A DNA stretch of 64,000 nucleotides from the NCBI GenBank assembly GCA_015698045.1, contig BLAL01000206.1, positions 434,001 to 498,000 on the forward strand, written 5' to 3'. The position numbers and the translations under genes were made by a program. The notes below the pieces were generated by a model that did no database searches, was not told the origin of the DNA, and saw nothing but the letters and a program-made list of their open reading frames with translations. The stretch comes from Rhizophagus clarus (Eukaryota > Glomeromycota > Glomeromycetes > Glomerales > Glomeraceae). Shown here piece after piece: positions 10,636 to 22,055 of this stretch; position 1 is the first letter of the stretch, and each line of letters starts with the position of its first letter.

Positions 10636-13013
10636 CAACTAATAAACGTTTTACAACATTTTTTATTAAGGTGACAAAAAATAAAGTTGTGAATTGTTTT
10701 TTTACTAAATTAACTAATAAAAAATGTTTTACAATGTTTCTATTAAAGTGACAAAAAAACATTGCGAAATATTATTTTTTTATTAAATTAACTGATAAAA
10801 AACGTTTTACAACATTTTCTATTAAAGTGATAAAAAAAATGTTTGTAAAATGATCTTTTTTATTAAAATTAACAGATAAAAATATTTTGCAACATTTTTT
10901 ATTAAAGCAATAAAAAAAATGTTTGCAAAACATTTTTTTATTAAAATTAACAGATAAAAACGTTTTACAATATTTTCTATTAAAATAATAAAAAAATGTT
11001 GCGAAATGTTTTTTTATTAAATTAATGATAAAAAATGTTTCACAACATTTTCTATTAAAGTGATAAAAAAAATGTTGTGAAATGTTATTTTTTATTAAAT
11101 TAACCAATAAAAATATTTTATAACATATTCTATTAAGTGGTAAAAAATGTTTGTGAAATATTTTTTTTTATTAAAATTAACAGATAAAAATATTTCACAA
11201 CATTTTCTATTAAAGCAATAAAAAACGTTTACAAAATATTTTTTTTACAGACAAAAATGTTTTGCAACATTTTCTATTAAAGTGATAAAAAATGTTGCAA
11301 AACGTTTTTTTTATTAAATTAATGATAAAAAACATTTCGCAACATTTTTTATTAAAGTGATAAAAAAATGTTTGCGAAATGATTTTTTTTATTAAAATTA
11401 ACAGATAAAAATATCATATGGGCTAATTTGAGCACCTTTAATTAAAATATTGATTTTGTTACATTTTTATTATACAAAATACTATACAATATACAGTAAA
11501 TTGAGAGTGAGTATTAAAAAATTTTATTTAATGTTATTATACCATAATTTGGTAAATATTTCTTTTAAATTAATATAAATCTTAGCATTTACTATATATG
11601 TTAAAAATTTGTATCTCAACTTTAAACGTAAATATCTCCAGATCCAATGATCCAATCGGCAAGCTCTTTTTTCGCTCATATAGTCCAGATCAAGGGCTTT
11701 CCAAAGAGCCTAAATTTTTAAAAAATGGATCAGTGGATCCCAAGATATTTGCATTTAAACATGTTAAAAAATTCGTACCTCAACTTTAAACGTAAATATC
11801 TCCGGATCTAATGATCCAATCGGCAAGCTCTTTTTTCGTCTATAAAGTCCAGAACAAGGGCTTTCCAACAAGCCTAAACTTATAGAAAACGGATCAGTGA
11901 ATCTTGATATATTTGCATTTAAAGATAGTAATACAAACTTCGATATAAAATAATTATTTTATTGTTTAAAAATATCTATTATAATACCATCTTTATATGA
12001 TGTTTTTATTACACTTTCATAAATATTTATAGCTACTAAGACTATATAAATTTTTATTTTACTTTATATTTTATTAAAATATACTTACTTTTTAATAATA
12101 TATGTTAAAAATTCCATATATATGAGAAATGGGTTTTTTCATGTCTCTTTTACATTTAATAATTTAAGTTTTGCAAATGTAAATTTTGTTCAACTTATTA
12201 TTTAATCAAGTGATCATCAATCAGATGATTTTTTGGTATTACAAAACAATTTTGAGTAACGAAAACTGTGAAAATCAATTTAATAACTCTTTTTAATGCA
12301 GAGTGAACAAATCAGCCTATATGTTTTACAACATTTTCTATTAAAGTGACAAAAAAAAAATGTTGCGAAATGTTATTTTTTTATTAAATTAACCAATAAA
12401 AAATGTTTCGCAATATCTTCTATTAAAGTGATAAAAAAAAATGTTTGCGAAATGATATTTTTTTATTAAATTAACTGATAAAAAATGTTTTACAACGTTT
12501 TTAATTAAAGCAATAAAAAAAATGTTACAAAACATTTTTTTATTAAAATTAACAGATAACCAATAAAAAACGTTTCATAACATTTTTTAATTATAATGAC
12601 AAAAAAAAATATTTTTTTTATTAAAATTAACTAATAAAATGTTTTGCAACAGTTTTGTAATTAATTTGATAAAAAACTGCTGCGAACATTTTTTTTATCC
12701 AATTAACATTTTGCAATTTGTTTGTTGATAAAACACTGCTGTGAAATGGTTTGTTTTATCAAAATAACTAATTAAAAATGTTTTTTATTATATTATACTA
12801 TATAAAATGTTTTTATTTATTATGTTATTTAGTATAAATCAATTTGGTAATTCAGTTTAGTAAATTGCAAAACTGGTACTAAAATTGCAGTTATTAAAAT
12901 TGATCAGTAAATTTACTGAAAGTTTCAGTTTAGTAAACCATAAAACTGAAACTGCTCTGATATTGAAACTGATCAGTACAGTTTGATAATTACCAAAACT
13001 GATCAGAACCCTA
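10636..13013. repeat. Internal array and right end of the hAT-like element
   Basis: Tandem imperfect units of about 80-115 bp alternate AAAAATGTTTTACAACATTTT with AAAAATGTTGCGAAATGTT-like segments, so each unit is an inverted repeat. Most CpG positions found in the copy at 62.6-63.2 kb (AACGTTTCGCAACGTT) are TpG or CpA here. 11415-12323 is a separate insertion. 12820-13013 is the GA/CT-rich terminal part (TTACCAAAACTGATCAGAAC). The 111-residue reading frame on the minus strand at 10772-11107 is only this repeat. Confidence 0.75.
11415..12323. mobile_element. Inverted-repeat element, family M2, copy 1
   Basis: Ends CATATGGGCTAATTTG and CAAATCAGCCTATATG are inverted repeats, and the whole 909 bp matches, inverted, the element at 58745-59666. 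It carries a tandem near-duplicate of about 190 bp with ATCCAATCGGCAAGCTC and a 63-codon open frame (11598-11789, +; begins MLKICISTLNVN). The counterpart frame is also open in the other copy, but no known protein is recognised. No clear target duplication was found. It lies within the hAT-like array, so it is younger than that element. Confidence 0.75.
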
Positions 13014-13770
13014 GTTCTGGTATTTTTATATATAAAAAATACAAAAAAATGCTAAAACTGATAAATTCTGGCATTTTTATATATAAAAGATGCAAAAAAC
13101 TGCCTTTTATATGTTAAAAGTCAAAAAAAAATATCAGACTAATTGTATTGGCATTTTTATTTGTTAAAATACAAAAAAAATGCAAAAAATGCTAAAATTG
13201 ATAGTTTTAGTATTTTTATATATAAAAAATAAAAAAAAAAAATGCTAAAACTGACAAGTTCCAGTATTTTTATATATAAAAAATGCAAAAAATGCCAAAA
13301 TTGATAAGTTTCAACATTTTTTTATATAAAAGATACAAAAAAACTACTTTATTTTTATATATTAAAAGTCAAAAAAAAAATACTGGACTGACCGTACTAG
13401 CATTTTTATTTGTTAAAATACAAAAAAAAATGCTAAAATTAACAGTTCTAGCATTTTTATATATAAAAAAATACAAAAAAATGCTGAACTAATAGTTTTA
13501 GCATTTTTATATATAAAAAATAAAGAAAAAAAATGCCAACTGATAGTTTTGGTATTTTTATATGTAAAAAATAAAAAAAAAATACCAGAACAGACAGTTC
13601 TGGTATTTTTATTTGTAAAATGCAAAAAAATACTAAAACTATTAGTTTTGACATTTTTTATATAAAGTCAAAAAAAATGCTGGACTGATTATTATAACGT
13701 TATTATTTGTTAAAATACAAAAAAAAATGCTGAAACTAACTGTTCTGGCATTTTTATTTGCAAAAAAAGC
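13014..13770. repeat. Hairpin minisatellite, old copy, right part
   Basis: Continuation of the array at 1-660 after the insertion: units such as AAAATACCAGAACAGACAG then TTCTGGTATTTTTAT. The frames at 13283-13492 (+) and 13413-13654 (-) are repeat translation rich in Lys, Phe and Ile. Confidence 0.8.
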
Positions 13771-14708
13771 ACATTCCAATGTATTTACAAAATGAGATCA
13801 CATGATTTGAGATTAACTAATGATATTTACGCTAATTATGTGTGATATAAATAATTACGTATTTATATATTTTTTAAAAAATCTGATAATTAATTATCAG
13901 GATTACAAATTACGTATTTATATATAAATATGGAATTACCAGGTCATATATAATAATATCCAAGTTTGTTTTTAAAGAAAAAATGAAAAGGAATATTAAC
14001 TACCTAACTATATGAAGATAGTTAAAGCGGTTAATCATGCTTCCTAGACTCATTTAACATGCTACCATAGTGAATTTAAACATCTTGCCTCTGAGTGAAA
14101 CTTTTAACCACTTCCTTCTCAAAACATACACTATTTTGTTAAAGGAAAATATCTATATAAGTGCCACGCTACTTTTCTGATAAAAAATATCAAAGGACAT
14201 GTTAGATGATCACACTAATATTTATGTAATGTACTATAATACTCCTCATTAGACAATCATGCTAATGGCATTAGTTCAACATATCAGAATAAGGTCACAA
14301 TTTAACTAAAAATAGTACTCTTAAATATTAATTAAAATGCAATTTCCTTTTATTAGTTAAATATAATAATTATTGATTTTATTTATTAATATTGATCGAG
14401 AAAAAGCTGAGGGTTTCTCCTTGATTACAGGTTGTATTTATAATGTTTTCTATTTTAATTGATTAATAAGTTATATAAGTGATTAATATACTATTAATTC
14501 TATTTTGCGTTTTATAATGTTTAACTATTTATTAATATTGCTTTCAACTATCTATTATTAAAAGTTATTAATTGATTAATTAATTTCTATTATTCTATTC
14601 TATATTTCCATTTTATTGTCATAATGCCAAGACTTTCCATCTCTTTCCATCTAATGCCAAGACTTTTCAGTTCCTTCTAATCTTTTTTATTAACATAATG
14701 CCAGAACT
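13771..14708. other. AT-rich spacer, nothing identified
   Basis: No gene, repeat family or RNA could be supported. 14620-14700 has a small duplication of CATCTAATGCCAAGACTTT. Confidence 0.4.
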
Positions 14709-15235
14709 TTCTAGTTTTTTTAATGATGTAATTGTATTACTATCCAGTTATATCATATGTTTTGTATTACTATTACGTGACTGTATTATTTACTGTATTT
14801 CTATCAAATTATTTTTATTAGTACATTTACCATACTACAGTATATTGAAAATTTGTATTTTGAGTAAAAAGAGTTTATACTTTACTGGATTGGCTTTAGA
14901 ACCAAAGGTTTTAACTAGCTGTTTGTCTTGTTCTATAGTGTTTATAGCCATAATATGTTAAAAATTTTCCTCTATTATGTATAATAAAAGAGCTTCATAT
15001 TGTACTTTTAGTTGCTTATCAAGAAAACCTTTTTTGTTAAGAAATACTGTCACTTTCTCATCAGTACTTGATGTGTCTTGTATTAGTTGTTTGTCCTTTT
15101 TATTTTTGAACTTGTTTTTTTTATTTTTCTTCTTCTTTAATGAAGATTTTTGTGTTTTTGAAAAAAAAAGTTACTGTAAAAATGTTATTGTTTTGATATT
15201 GCTATCATTGTCTTTAGTATCTTCTTCAGCATAAA
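14709..15235 (-). pseudogene. Decayed lysine-rich gene, family K, copy 1
   Basis: Read on the minus strand from 15235: an acidic stretch (EEDTKDNDSN), a Lys-rich block (SLKKKKNKKNKFKNKKDK), then QLKVQYEALLLYIIEENF, a stop, and TIEQDKQLVKTFGSKANPVK. The order Lys-rich block, ALLLYxxE, EQxKxLxxTF and VKYKxL is shared with the copies at 19919-21167 and 39440-40140, so this is a truncated paralogue with a frameshift and stops. Function unknown. The family could be an ORF1-like retroelement protein, because its Lys-rich block resembles the one in the RRM retroposons at 42-51 kb. Confidence 0.5.
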
Positions 15236-15573
15236 AAGAGTCAATAATTTTTTAGTCTATCTTCATTGCAATAAAATTTTATAAAAAGTTTTTGTTTTTT
15301 GAAAAAATAAATTTTTTGTAAAAAAATTTTTATATGCTTAAAGCGCAACAGGAAAGAATTTTTTTTTAATATTAAATAAATTTAATATTTTTTATTTTTA
15401 TCTGTTATTATAATATTTAAAAAATATATAAATCTAAATCAAAAATAATTTTTTGTTTGGTATTAAGCAGATAAATATTTTTAGACTAATTAATTGTATC
15501 GATTTAAAAATTTTAAATTTTTAAAAAATAATTTTATTAGTAAATTAAAATAGTTATACATTTAAATATTGAT

Positions 15574-15782
15574 ATGGGTTTAATCATTTTTCGCACCTGC
15601 AATGCATCACACCCTTTTTTGTCACCTGTGTCACACCCCTTCTCTTTTCATTTTTTTATATGTATCTATTTTTCACACCCCTAGTTAAATGTCACATGTT
15701 TAATATTGCCCGGCATTACCGTAATTTTGCCCAGAGTGTTCAGGGTGCGATGTATCGCAGGTGCGAAAAAAACAAAACCCAT
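15574..15782. mobile_element. MITE, 209 bp, 5-bp duplication TTGAT
   Basis: Imperfect terminal inverted repeats of about 40 bp begin ATGGGTTT and include TTCGCACCTGC; the right end is GCAGGTGCGAAAA...AAACCCAT. Flanks 15569-15573 and 15783-15787 are both TTGAT. It is more GC-rich than its surroundings. Superfamily unknown. Confidence 0.7.
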
Positions 15783-16001
15783 TTGATATATACTAATATA
15801 TACAGTACTGTATATAAAACAAAATAAAAAAATATTTATTGTAAATATTTATATAACAGATATATATAATAATATTATTAATAATAACAAATTACATTGT
15901 AACAATCCTAATTTCTGTAAAAAATCGCTATCTAATCCTAATCTTATTAAAAATATACAATAAGTAAAAAAAAAATTTCAAAAACGAATATAATAAATAA
16001 C

Positions 16002-17528
16002 TTAGAAAAATTCATATACTTCTTCTACTTCATCATTATTATACAATTTAAATTCAAGTTTGACAACATCTAAATTCTCATATTTTTTTACTATTTCCGT
16101 GATTTCTTCACTTAACAATTGATCACGACCATCATCCTTGATGATTATTAAAGAAAGTAATTTTTTTTGTTTTCTATTTTTCCATTTAATAAAAAATGTT
16201 TCTAAATCCTTTGGAGATCCAAAATTTAAGTTTGAGTCAGCATTATATATTTTTAATTCACGAAATTTATTTGGTGAATGGGTCACAACAATTTCTAATA
16301 CATTCTCTTCGGTTAAATATCCTTCACCACACCAAATTTTAATGCTTTCCAAGTATTGGCATTTAACGAGTATTTGTTGTAATAAATGTAGTTCATTACT
16401 GTTAAAAATTACAAAAAGATTTTGAATATTTGGACAAAAATTGGCAATAGATGATATTGCTTCATTACCAAGATCACGTATAAAAAGCTTTTTAAGAGTT
16501 TTCCCATTGTTTTCTAAAAATTTTATCATACACTCGGATTTTGGAAGCTGATAAGGGATTTTTAATACTTGTAAATTAGGAAAATTGGAGTTTCCTATCT
16601 CATCAAAATCTTCAATGAACTCGTCATCATCATTGTTATTATCGTCGTCGTCATCATCATCATCGTCATCATCATCATCATCGGATTGAATTGAAAGTAG
16701 AACTTCCTGTAAATTTATGAATGAACTGGCAAATGATAATGGTAAAGTAGTTATATTACTATAAAGATGTAATCTCGTTATTGTATTAGATTGACTTTCT
16801 AGAGCAGGTATGATGTTTTCCCAACTCGCATCAAAAGCTGTCATAGCTAAGTTTTTTAAATTATTCTGTATATTGATTAATTCATTTAGCTCTTTTAGTT
16901 CATTTAAACCATAATTATCATCAAAATCTATAAAAAGTGTATTTAAATTATGACTTATTTCAGACAGTTGATAAAAAAAGTCAGAAGGAATATTTGAATT
17001 GCAGCGTAATACTGAAAGATTTTGTAACCCAGAAAAATGAGAAAGAGAAAATGTGAATTGATATTTATCATTTTTGCAATAAGTCAATTTTTTTAAAGAT
17101 GGAATTTGGCTCATAAACATTTCGAAAATTTCATTTAAAACCAACCTGCTTTCAGGTCGTTTAGTATGAAGGACATTATCAACTAATTCAATAACATTAT
17201 AAATTACTAAGACTTTGCAAAATGCTGCATAATTAAATAAAGGTTTTTTTAATGTAAATGTGGGTGACGAAACGATATTCTTTTCAAATAAGGATTCTTT
17301 TGATTTATCAGGAAGGCATGCAATTAACATGCGAAGAATCGATGTTTCCACTTTGTTTCGATAAGAAATCTCAGAACCTTTAAAACTCCAAACATTTCTC
17401 CATAAAACTCTAACAGAAGTTTTACACCAAAGACGGTTAACTAACAAACACGAATGTAAAGTGGTTTCATTCTCCTCTAAATATTCAAAAATTTCGTTTA
17501 AACATTCCATCGGAAGTTCAGATGCCAT
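16002..17528 (-). CDS. F-box protein with leucine-rich repeat-like C-terminus
   Basis: Intact single-exon frame of 508 residues from ATG 17528. The F-box is at about residues 4-47 (LPMECLNEIFEYL...LHSCLLVNRLWCKTSVRVLW), the part that would bind Skp1 in an SCF ubiquitin ligase. The remainder has irregular leucine-rich repeat-like segments (FPNLQVLKIP, CPNIQNLFVIF, SPNKFRELKIY) likely to choose the substrate. A run of 14 Asp followed by Asn/Asp/Glu (about 283-310) interrupts the repeats. The layout matches the large F-box family known in Rhizophagus. The substrate is unknown. A duplicated TATA-bearing segment lies just upstream. Confidence 0.9.
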   Translation of the reverse strand: MASELPMECLNEIFEYLEENETTLHSCLLVNRLWCKTSVRVLWRNVWSFKGSEISYRNKVETSILRMLIACLPDKSKESLFEKNIVSSPTFTLKKPLFNYAAFCKVLVIYNVIELVDNVLHTKRPESRLVLNEIFEMFMSQIPSLKKLTYCKNDKYQFTFSLSHFSGLQNLSVLRCNSNIPSDFFYQLSEISHNLNTLFIDFDDNYGLNELKELNELINIQNNLKNLAMTAFDASWENIIPALESQSNTITRLHLYSNITTLPLSFASSFINLQEVLLSIQSDDDDDDDDDDDDDDNNNDDDEFIEDFDEIGNSNFPNLQVLKIPYQLPKSECMIKFLENNGKTLKKLFIRDLGNEAISSIANFCPNIQNLFVIFNSNELHLLQQILVKCQYLESIKIWCGEGYLTEENVLEIVVTHSPNKFRELKIYNADSNLNFGSPKDLETFFIKWKNRKQKKLLSLIIIKDDGRDQLLSEEITEIVKKYENLDVVKLEFKLYNNDEVEEVYEFF

Positions 17529-17551
17529 TTTTTTTTTGCTTTCAAAAAAGG

Positions 17552-17672
17552 AATTTGGGGTTTAAAAATATAAGGAAAAATATTAATAACCTATCGACAC
17601 TTTATAGGAATTGAGTTTAAAAATACAAGAAAAAAGGTTAATCACCCTATCGACTCTTTATATAATAAATAT
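17552..17672 (-). promoter_or_regulatory. Tandemly duplicated core promoter of the F-box gene
   Basis: Two near-identical segments of about 57 bp, 17552-17608 and 17610-17667. Each holds, on the minus strand, a TATAAAG box followed by GTCGATAGG. The nearer box is about 80 bp upstream of the start codon. Promoter function is inferred from position and the TATA-like match. Confidence 0.45.
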
Positions 17673-18183
17673 GGAGTTTTTCCGGAGTGTGACAAATTTT
17701 TGCGCGGTATTTTTATATCACGTGATGCTATTTTGCATATAACTTGTTTAAACTCTTATATCATAAGTACATCTCCCCTTTTTTTTAAAAAAAAAGAAAT
17801 AATTTTATAGTTGTTAAGTTAATAATACTTATATTGTTGCTCTTGTTAAAATCAAACATTATACGTGTAATATTTACAACTACTACTCTCAATCACAATT
17901 AACTGTTGATGATGACATTATCGTTGTCATTTGTTGTCATTTGTAATGGATCTTATAAGACCAACTGCTGACGGCGTTGACTGTTTCTTACTCTAAATTA
18001 TAAAATAGAAATTCACTTGAATATATAATATATATAGTATTAAAAAATTTACAAAAAAATAAATAATATTTGTTTTCATGACATTATACCTTTTTTATTA
18101 AGGAAAGATGCCCCGATTTAAAATAACCGGCCAACTAAAAAAAATATCTTCCACACGAAAAGATTTAACACGTAATAGAAATC
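17673..18183. other. AT-rich spacer, nothing identified
   Basis: Upstream of the F-box gene. A short duplicated CGTTGTCATTTGTTGTCATTTG lies near 17923-17945. No gene was seen. Confidence 0.35.
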
Positions 18184-18882
18184 TTAATTAATTTTAAATA
18201 TTAACTTATTCAATGCATGTTTTAATTCAAAATGCGAGATATTATCCTCTAATACTAGTCAAGTTACCAATCAAAATAAATTTTTCAATTACTTACTTTC
18301 ATAATCTTCAAAAATAGCTTAGACATCACAATTGCGTAAAATTGCTACTCTACTCTTATATGGTTCTTACTTCATACCCAGTAACAATTATGTGAAATGA
18401 TGAATGAGTGGCTTCTTTCAAATTGATCAATACTTTCTTGTTTTTGCATTTAATCAAATTTACATCTTCTTCGCTAAATTAGAAACAAAATTATTTATTA
18501 CATTGGATAAAATAATCAAGGAAAAAAAGACATAAGAAATTGCCAAAAAACTTAATTTACCTTCGTTTATACAAAAATTGCGATCATTGCATGTCAATGA
18601 TACGGGATCATTAACATGAGGAATATAGTATCATTTCTAACAAAGAAAATGATTGTTATTACTATTATTAAATATATATATAGTATTTTCGACAACATAT
18701 TATTTTATTAGAACTCACCTTGTCTTGCCATAAACATCACAGTCCAACACAAATCGCCATTAAATCATTCCACAAGCAATACCTACACGAAGTCAGATAC
18801 AATGAGCTTTGAAGATCAAAAGACACGAAATAATCGAAGAAGTAATACTTACTTGGGCTTTCCATCCTTTCGATTCACTCAT
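18184..18882 (-). pseudogene. Decayed or mis-framed small multi-exon gene
   Basis: Read on the minus strand: ATG 18882 starts MSESKGWKAQ, followed at once by a GTAAGT donor. A second exon-like block reads YCLWNDLMAICVGL, TGA, CLWQDK, then a GTGAGT donor. A third reads IPHVNDPVSLTCNDRNFCIN. A fourth reads EEDVNLIKCKNKKVLINLKE and ends at a GTAAGA donor. The last ends FELKHALNKLIFKIN and a stop at 18184. Each block is flanked by plausible GT/AG sites, but not all phases agree and one block has an internal TGA. The family is not recognised. Confidence 0.4.
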
Positions 18883-19918
18883 TTTACACATTTTAAAGGT
18901 TATTTTTTAGAAATAACTTTTAAGATTTATTTAAAAAATAGTAAATATATAGCCACATTTCACGTGATTTTGATTTTACGCGTTAATTAGGCGAACCGCG
19001 AATCCGCGATAACCGAAGGGATAGGCTTTCATACCCTTTCATACAGTTTAATGTATTTTATCTGTATCAACATAGACCTGTTTTTTTTAAAAAGAAAAAG
19101 AACGTTCTTAATTTAATCTATCACTAACAAACTAAAGTTCTATCACTAAATTCATAACTAATGTTTTGATTTCATTCTCTTCTCCCGTGTATGAACATTC
19201 AAATTCATTTAGAAACGGCTCAAAACCATTATATGTACACATGACTCGTCTTCAAGTCTTGATAATGAAAACTCTTGCGAGATTCTAATATATATTATAT
19301 ATATTGCTAAAGATCCTTTCGGGAAATTTTAAATTGGTTGAGCCTTGATTGTTATTTAGAGTTTGTATATTTTAGCGACAAATTCGAAGGATATCAATTC
19401 CTCAGTATTTGTTTTAAGAAGGATTGCGTTTTACACTTAAGATTCGTCAAATTCGAGCTGATATATCGTAATTTGCATGCACTTCAAAAGATTGGGATTT
19501 GATGTATTTTTTTAAAAAATAAATAATTTATTATTTTTATTTTTATTTTTATTATAACAACTGTTATCCAATTGAAGTACAAAAGTAAGACAAATTCAAA
19601 CAGTATAAAGACAAGTCTAAGTAAGCGTTGATACCCGCTCAAACTAGAGGAATTATACAATTAAGTCCAGAGTTAAGTTATCACAGATATCTCTGTTGGG
19701 AGTTAAAGCTAAGCTAAAACAAACAATGTGGCCCTGCAAGAAAACGACCTATAGCTTCCTTCCTGAAGCATAAGATTGTAATCACCTTCCTTGAGAAGCA
19801 TCAACACCTTAATTACAACTAAACCCTATAAGTAGTCCATTGCTTGACAATATTACTCAAATAAATGAATCAAAAAAAAAGAAAATAAAATAATGCTAAA
19901 CTACTAAAATAAAAACAA
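18883..19918. other. Spacer, nothing identified
   Basis: Contains a slightly GC-richer patch near 18985-19025 (GCGAACCGCGAATCCGCGAT) and otherwise AT-rich sequence. No gene could be supported. Confidence 0.35.
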
Positions 19919-21167
19919 TTAAGAAATTAAAGCTAGCAAAAGTTTAACAATATCCATTTTATCATTAGACTTCTTGCCTGATAACTTCTTTTTCTTCTTG
20001 CCTTTCAACTTTGTAGAAGATTTTGCTTGATCCTTAGTAGGTTTAGAATTAGTAGAGCGAGCTTTAGGAGAATCAGAATTCTGCTTGTTAGAATTCTTCT
20101 TAGGCTTCTTGTTTTTGTTCTGAGGGGAAATAGGAGAAGTACACCATGGAAGAGAGTGGTCAGTACCATTATAGTTGAAGTTGAAAGTTGTCTTATGACA
20201 AAATTTTATATCCTGATATTTTTTGAAGTATGTCACAATCTGAGATTTTCTGCCAGAATTGAAATGCTTAAGAGCTTTAATCAGATAATAATTAAAAATA
20301 GTTGAAGGTTTAGTATGATCCCATACATAGTTGCCAACAATTACTATCTTAAGGTAGATCATTGAGGTAAAGGCAAAACTGTTTTCGTCAAATTCTTTGT
20401 TGTAGAGACCAGTATTCTGAAAACTATTGTACTGCTTGGTCATCTAAAGAATATTGCCAAATACCCATGTCAAAGAAAATCTGCATGTTATCAGAAATAA
20501 CTGGCGTCATTTAGAGAGATTATTGATTATCAGATGCTGATTTGGAAATAGTCTGTTGTGTATCTTGGTACAGGATACCAGAATTAATCAGATTCTGATC
20601 TTTACATGACATTCTTTGGCTGATCGTATTTCCTACTTTTTTCTCAAAAAGGGAGAAAATTTCTGCAAAAGAATTCTGGCTGGTAAGTATACCTAAATAC
20701 ATTCTTAAAGCTGTATGAATAATTAAGTATATTAGGGTATTAGAAATGTTTGTTTGTTGTGATAAAGGTTTATATCGAACAGGCTTTACTTCAGAATCAA
20801 ATGTTCTTATTAACCATTTGCCTTATTCTTATGTGTCCTGAAAAGTTATACTTTGAAAATTTTTTTTAAGTATTGACAATATTCGAGTTTCAAAAGTATA
20901 TAATAAAGCCTTTATATAAACTTATTTAGCTTCTTCCTGTGTTTGGGGTAGCTTTTGTTTAGGTGTCAAAATTAACTATTATAGTATTAGTAGTTGTTTA
21001 TATTATTATTTCTTAGCTTTCTTTTGCAACTTTTTCTTTTGGTTTTTTGTCAAAGCAGGTTGAAAAGTATCTTCTAACATCAGTTCATCTTCTTCAGAAG
21101 ACTTGCTAAGGTTTGAGGTACCAAAGGTATAAAAATCTAAAGTATTTTGTAACTTTGAGATGTCCAT
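19919..21167 (-). pseudogene. Decayed lysine-rich gene, family K, copy 2 (longest)
   Basis: ATG 21167 starts MDISKLQNTLDFYTF, then LTKNQKKKLQKKAKK and a stop. The frame can be followed downstream through several TAA codons: ALLYTFETRILSIL, GKWLIRTFDSEVKPVRY, FSLFEKKVGNTISQRMSCKD, NLINSGILYQDTQQTIS. The C-terminal part, 20443-19919, is open for 174 codons (YVWDHTKPSTIF, LPWCTSPIS, a Lys/Ser-rich tail, and MDIVKLLLALIS before the stop). The N-terminal Lys block and the W-C...Lys-rich...LLxxL tail resemble the RRM retroposon protein (PLTKSQKRNAKKKARK; WCRYSTPN; LKALLEHYV), so a distant relation is likely but unproven. Function unknown. Confidence 0.6.
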
Positions 21168-22055
21168 TTTATTTAAAAATTAAAATTATTAAATTTTAAA
21201 TTTTTGGTTTTGAATAAAACAGAAAAGAGTTTTAATAAATAAAAATAAATAATTTAATTAATATTGAATTTATTTTTATAAAATAATAATATAAATGTAA
21301 ATAAAAATTTTTATACTAATAGACTAAGATAATAGTAAATATTATATTATTATTAATGGTTAAAAAAAAAATGATTTCTTAATTTTAAACTGATAATATT
21401 TAACTATTGATGATAATTATAATAACAAAAAAGTGAAATATGATAAATTAAAAGAAGGAAAATTTGGAAATGATTTTTTATTTAAAGATGATTTGATAAT
21501 TTAGAGTTTATTAAATACACTAAGAAAATAAAAAAGTGTGATGTTATCAAATTAAAAAAGAAGTATTAATTGACTTTACCAATTGTGTAAATAGATTCTT
21601 TAATTAAGATTTATTAATTAATTGGATTGAATTTAATGATTCTTTAAAATATATAGCAAGATCCCAAATATCTCTTATTTAAGTCAGATATAATATATAG
21701 TAAATTTTTTAATTTAAGATATTTTAGTCAATATTAATACTATTAAAATAAAATTTATACTATTGAATTCATCTCACTAAAATGAATCCAATGATATAAA
21801 TCCACTTAGTAGATTTTTTAAAAATAAAAATATATAGGATATAAAATTTGCAAAAATATTCTAAAATAAGCAATTTTTTAAAAATCTTAATAATTAATAA
21901 GCAAATTTAATCTTTAACCTATTTATATATAATTTAGATCTTTATATAATCTTAAAAAAATTACTAATTTTATAATAATTAAATTATTTCAATTTTAAAG
22001 AAAAAGAATTAAAAAATCAAAATTAGATTAAATAACCAAATGATATACTTAATAC
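21168..22055. other. AT-rich spacer, nothing identified
   Basis: Very AT-rich, with no open frame or repeat family I can support. Confidence 0.35.

Larger units (their letters stand above)
661..13013. mobile_element. hAT-like non-autonomous element, interrupted twice
   Basis: The left end TAGGACTCTGATCAG at 661 and the right end CTGATCAGAACCCTA ending at 13013 are inverted repeats. They match, with CpG loss, the ends of the intact element at 62467-63375. Flanking octamers 653-660 (ATTCTGAC) and 13014-13021 (GTTCTGGT) look like a decayed 8-bp target duplication differing by transitions only. Own sequence is 661-833 plus 10636-13013; the rest is later insertions. It has no gene of its own and interrupts the hairpin minisatellite. 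The 8-bp duplication suggests hAT, but the superfamily is inferred. Confidence 0.75.
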
